Part shown: piece by piece, positions 62,998 to 64,000 of the stretch
Layout of the letters: each line of letters starts with the position of its first letter
Position numbering within the stretch: position 1 is the stretch's first letter
NCBI RefSeq assembly: GCF_000024005.1
Contig: NC_013132.1
Location: 2,164,001-2,228,000 of the forward strand
Origin: Chitinophaga pinensis DSM 2588
GTDB taxonomy: Bacteria > Bacteroidota > Bacteroidia > Chitinophagales > Chitinophagaceae
Direction: 5' to 3'
Length of the DNA stretch: 64,000 bases
Position numbers and translations under genes: made by a program
Notes under the pieces: generated by a model
What the model was told of the DNA's origin: nothing
Seen by the model: only the letters and a program-made list of their open reading frames with translations
The model's database searches: none

Positions 62998-64000
62998 ATG
63001 GGTAGTATTCAAGTCAAATCAAAATTCAAGAAAATGCTGGCAGACGTGTTCACGCCTGTTGGTATTTATCTGCGGCTCCGCGACAAATTCCCCGGTACGG
63101 TACTGCTGGAAAGTACTGACTATCGTGCCAGCGAAAACAGCTTCTCCTTCATCTGCATTCAGCCGATAGCAGGGATAGAAGTGACCAGTACAAAGGATTT
63201 TGAATTTAAATATCCTAACCTCCCGCCCGAAAGAAAGCAACTGAAAAACAAACAGAGCGTACTGGATGAGTTGCAGAAATTCCTCGGTAATTTCTCTTTC
63301 GCCGATAAGCCTGTACTGCCTGTCGTACACAGCCTGTTCGGATATAGTACATTTGAGTCCGTTCAGTTCTTCGAAACAATAGAATTCAATAAGGATAAGC
63401 AGAACGGGAACACTATCCCGCTGATGCGCTACCGGTTCTACCAATATATCATCGCCATCAATCACTTCAAAGACGAACTGTATTTATGCGAAAACCTGGT
63501 AGATGGCCTTGATAGCGAGTTTGATCACATCGAATCACTTATCAGACAGAAAGATGTGCCCAGCTACGGATTCAAGGCAGAAGGCGGAGAAAAGAGCAAC
63601 CTGACGAATGAGCAATTCATGGAAATCGTCGAAAAAGGTAAACAACACTGCTTCCGCGGAGACGTTTTCCAGGTGGTACTCTCCAGAGCCTTCCAACAGC
63701 AATTCAAAGGCGATGAATTCAATGTGTACCGCGCCCTCCGCTCTATCAACCCTTCTCCCTATCTCTTCTTCTTCGATTACGGTGATTACAAACTGATGGG
63801 CTCTTCTCCTGAAGCTCAGCTTATCATCAAAGATAATAAAGCCATAATTCACCCGATAGCAGGTACCTTCAAACGTACCGGTGATGACGAGCAGGACCGT
63901 GAACTGGCAGCCAAACTGCTGGAAGATCCGAAGGAAAATGCAGAGCATGTAATGCTGGTAGATCTGGCACGTAATGACCTCAGCAGACTGGCAACCGACG
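62998..64000 (+). CDS. trpE: Anthranilate synthase component I (partial, runs off the window)
   Basis: ATG 62998 and at least 334 codons remain open to the window end. The N-terminal part has 'TVLLESTDYRASENSFSF', with the LLES motif that in TrpE binds feedback tryptophan. Further on are 'GDVFQVVLSRAF', 'NPSPYLFFFDYGDYKLMGSSPEAQLI', 'IHPIAGTFKRTGDDEQDRELAAKLLEDPKENAEHVMLVDLARND', all chorismate-binding enzyme blocks. It converts chorismate and ammonia/glutamine to anthranilate with a TrpG partner, expected downstream. It is preceded by the Trp attenuator, so both allosteric and attenuation control are likely. Confidence 0.96.
   Translation, partial: MGSIQVKSKFKKMLADVFTPVGIYLRLRDKFPGTVLLESTDYRASENSFSFICIQPIAGIEVTSTKDFEFKYPNLPPERKQLKNKQSVLDELQKFLGNFSFADKPVLPVVHSLFGYSTFESVQFFETIEFNKDKQNGNTIPLMRYRFYQYIIAINHFKDELYLCENLVDGLDSEFDHIESLIRQKDVPSYGFKAEGGEKSNLTNEQFMEIVEKGKQHCFRGDVFQVVLSRAFQQQFKGDEFNVYRALRSINPSPYLFFFDYGDYKLMGSSPEAQLIIKDNKAIIHPIAGTFKRTGDDEQDRELAAKLLEDPKENAEHVMLVDLARNDLSRLATD

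Noticed and set aside
1..64000. CRISPR array, tRNA, rRNA or intact insertion sequence
   Set aside because: No regularly spaced repeats with unique spacers, no cloverleaf or rRNA-like stretch, and no complete transposase were seen.

Overview
The window looks like chromosomal DNA of a plant-polysaccharide-degrading Bacteroidota, most likely Chitinophagaceae (Chitinophaga-like). This is inferred from gene content only: SusC/SusD pairs, lipoproteins carrying FAS1, delta-60 and DUF1735-like modules, a secreted protein with a type IX secretion sorting tail, few strong Shine-Dalgarno sites, and promoter-like sequences close to the Bacteroidota TTG / TAnnTTTG pattern.

Layout. 1-5505 is the tail of a SusC/SusD-type lipoprotein operon: a SusD C-terminus, then FAS1, delta-60, phosphatase-like/LamG and DUF1735-F5/8 lipoproteins. 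It is closed by a terminator. 5587-9647 holds unlinked genes: a PQQ-propeller membrane protein, a small secreted protein, a macrodomain hydrolase, a GH172 enzyme and a single-domain response regulator. 9748-16541 is membrane and regulatory: a decayed paralogue next to its intact multi-spanning membrane protein, a striking palindromic repeat array, an AraC regulator preceded by what looks like a stand-alone copy of its sensor domain, and a hybrid histidine kinase. 16654-21504 holds an orphan class I terpene synthase, a GH20 hexosaminidase and a T9SS-exported Ig-like protein. 21540-22254 is a decayed GNAT/Xre toxin-antitoxin-like pair on the minus strand.

22845-51477 is a 12-gene, about 28.6 kb polysaccharide utilization locus (PUL) with gaps or overlaps of only a few bases at most junctions: SusC, SusD, PL1, a beta-helix/DUF6298-like fusion, GH140, GH43, a propeller protein, a GH78 + BNR fusion, a sugar isomerase-like protein, a GH106 + GH43-like fusion, GH2 and GH78. 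A second unit (CE8 pectin methylesterase and an MGH1-like hydrolase, 51739-54275) follows. Its upstream region shares a multi-part sequence module with the region upstream of susC, so the two units are probably co-regulated. The enzyme set points to a methyl-esterified, rhamnose-rich pectin, and GH140 suggests apiose-containing side chains. 54272-55302 (minus) holds a candidate ADP-ribosyltransferase-fold toxin with a small partner gene present as a full copy and a truncated copy. A GH3 beta-glucosidase follows.

57827-64000 is amino-acid biosynthesis: hisG-hisD-hisC-hisB and then trpE (cut by the window end). Each operon is preceded by a classical attenuator that ordinary ORF calling misses: a 20-residue leader peptide with six His codons before hisG, and a 17-residue leader with Trp-Trp-Trp before trpE. 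Both are followed by perfect GC-rich hairpins with U tracts and by plausible competing antiterminator pairings. I regard these two attenuators, the shared PUL control module and the ART-like toxin locus as the most informative observations in the window. No tRNA, rRNA, CRISPR array or intact insertion sequence was seen.
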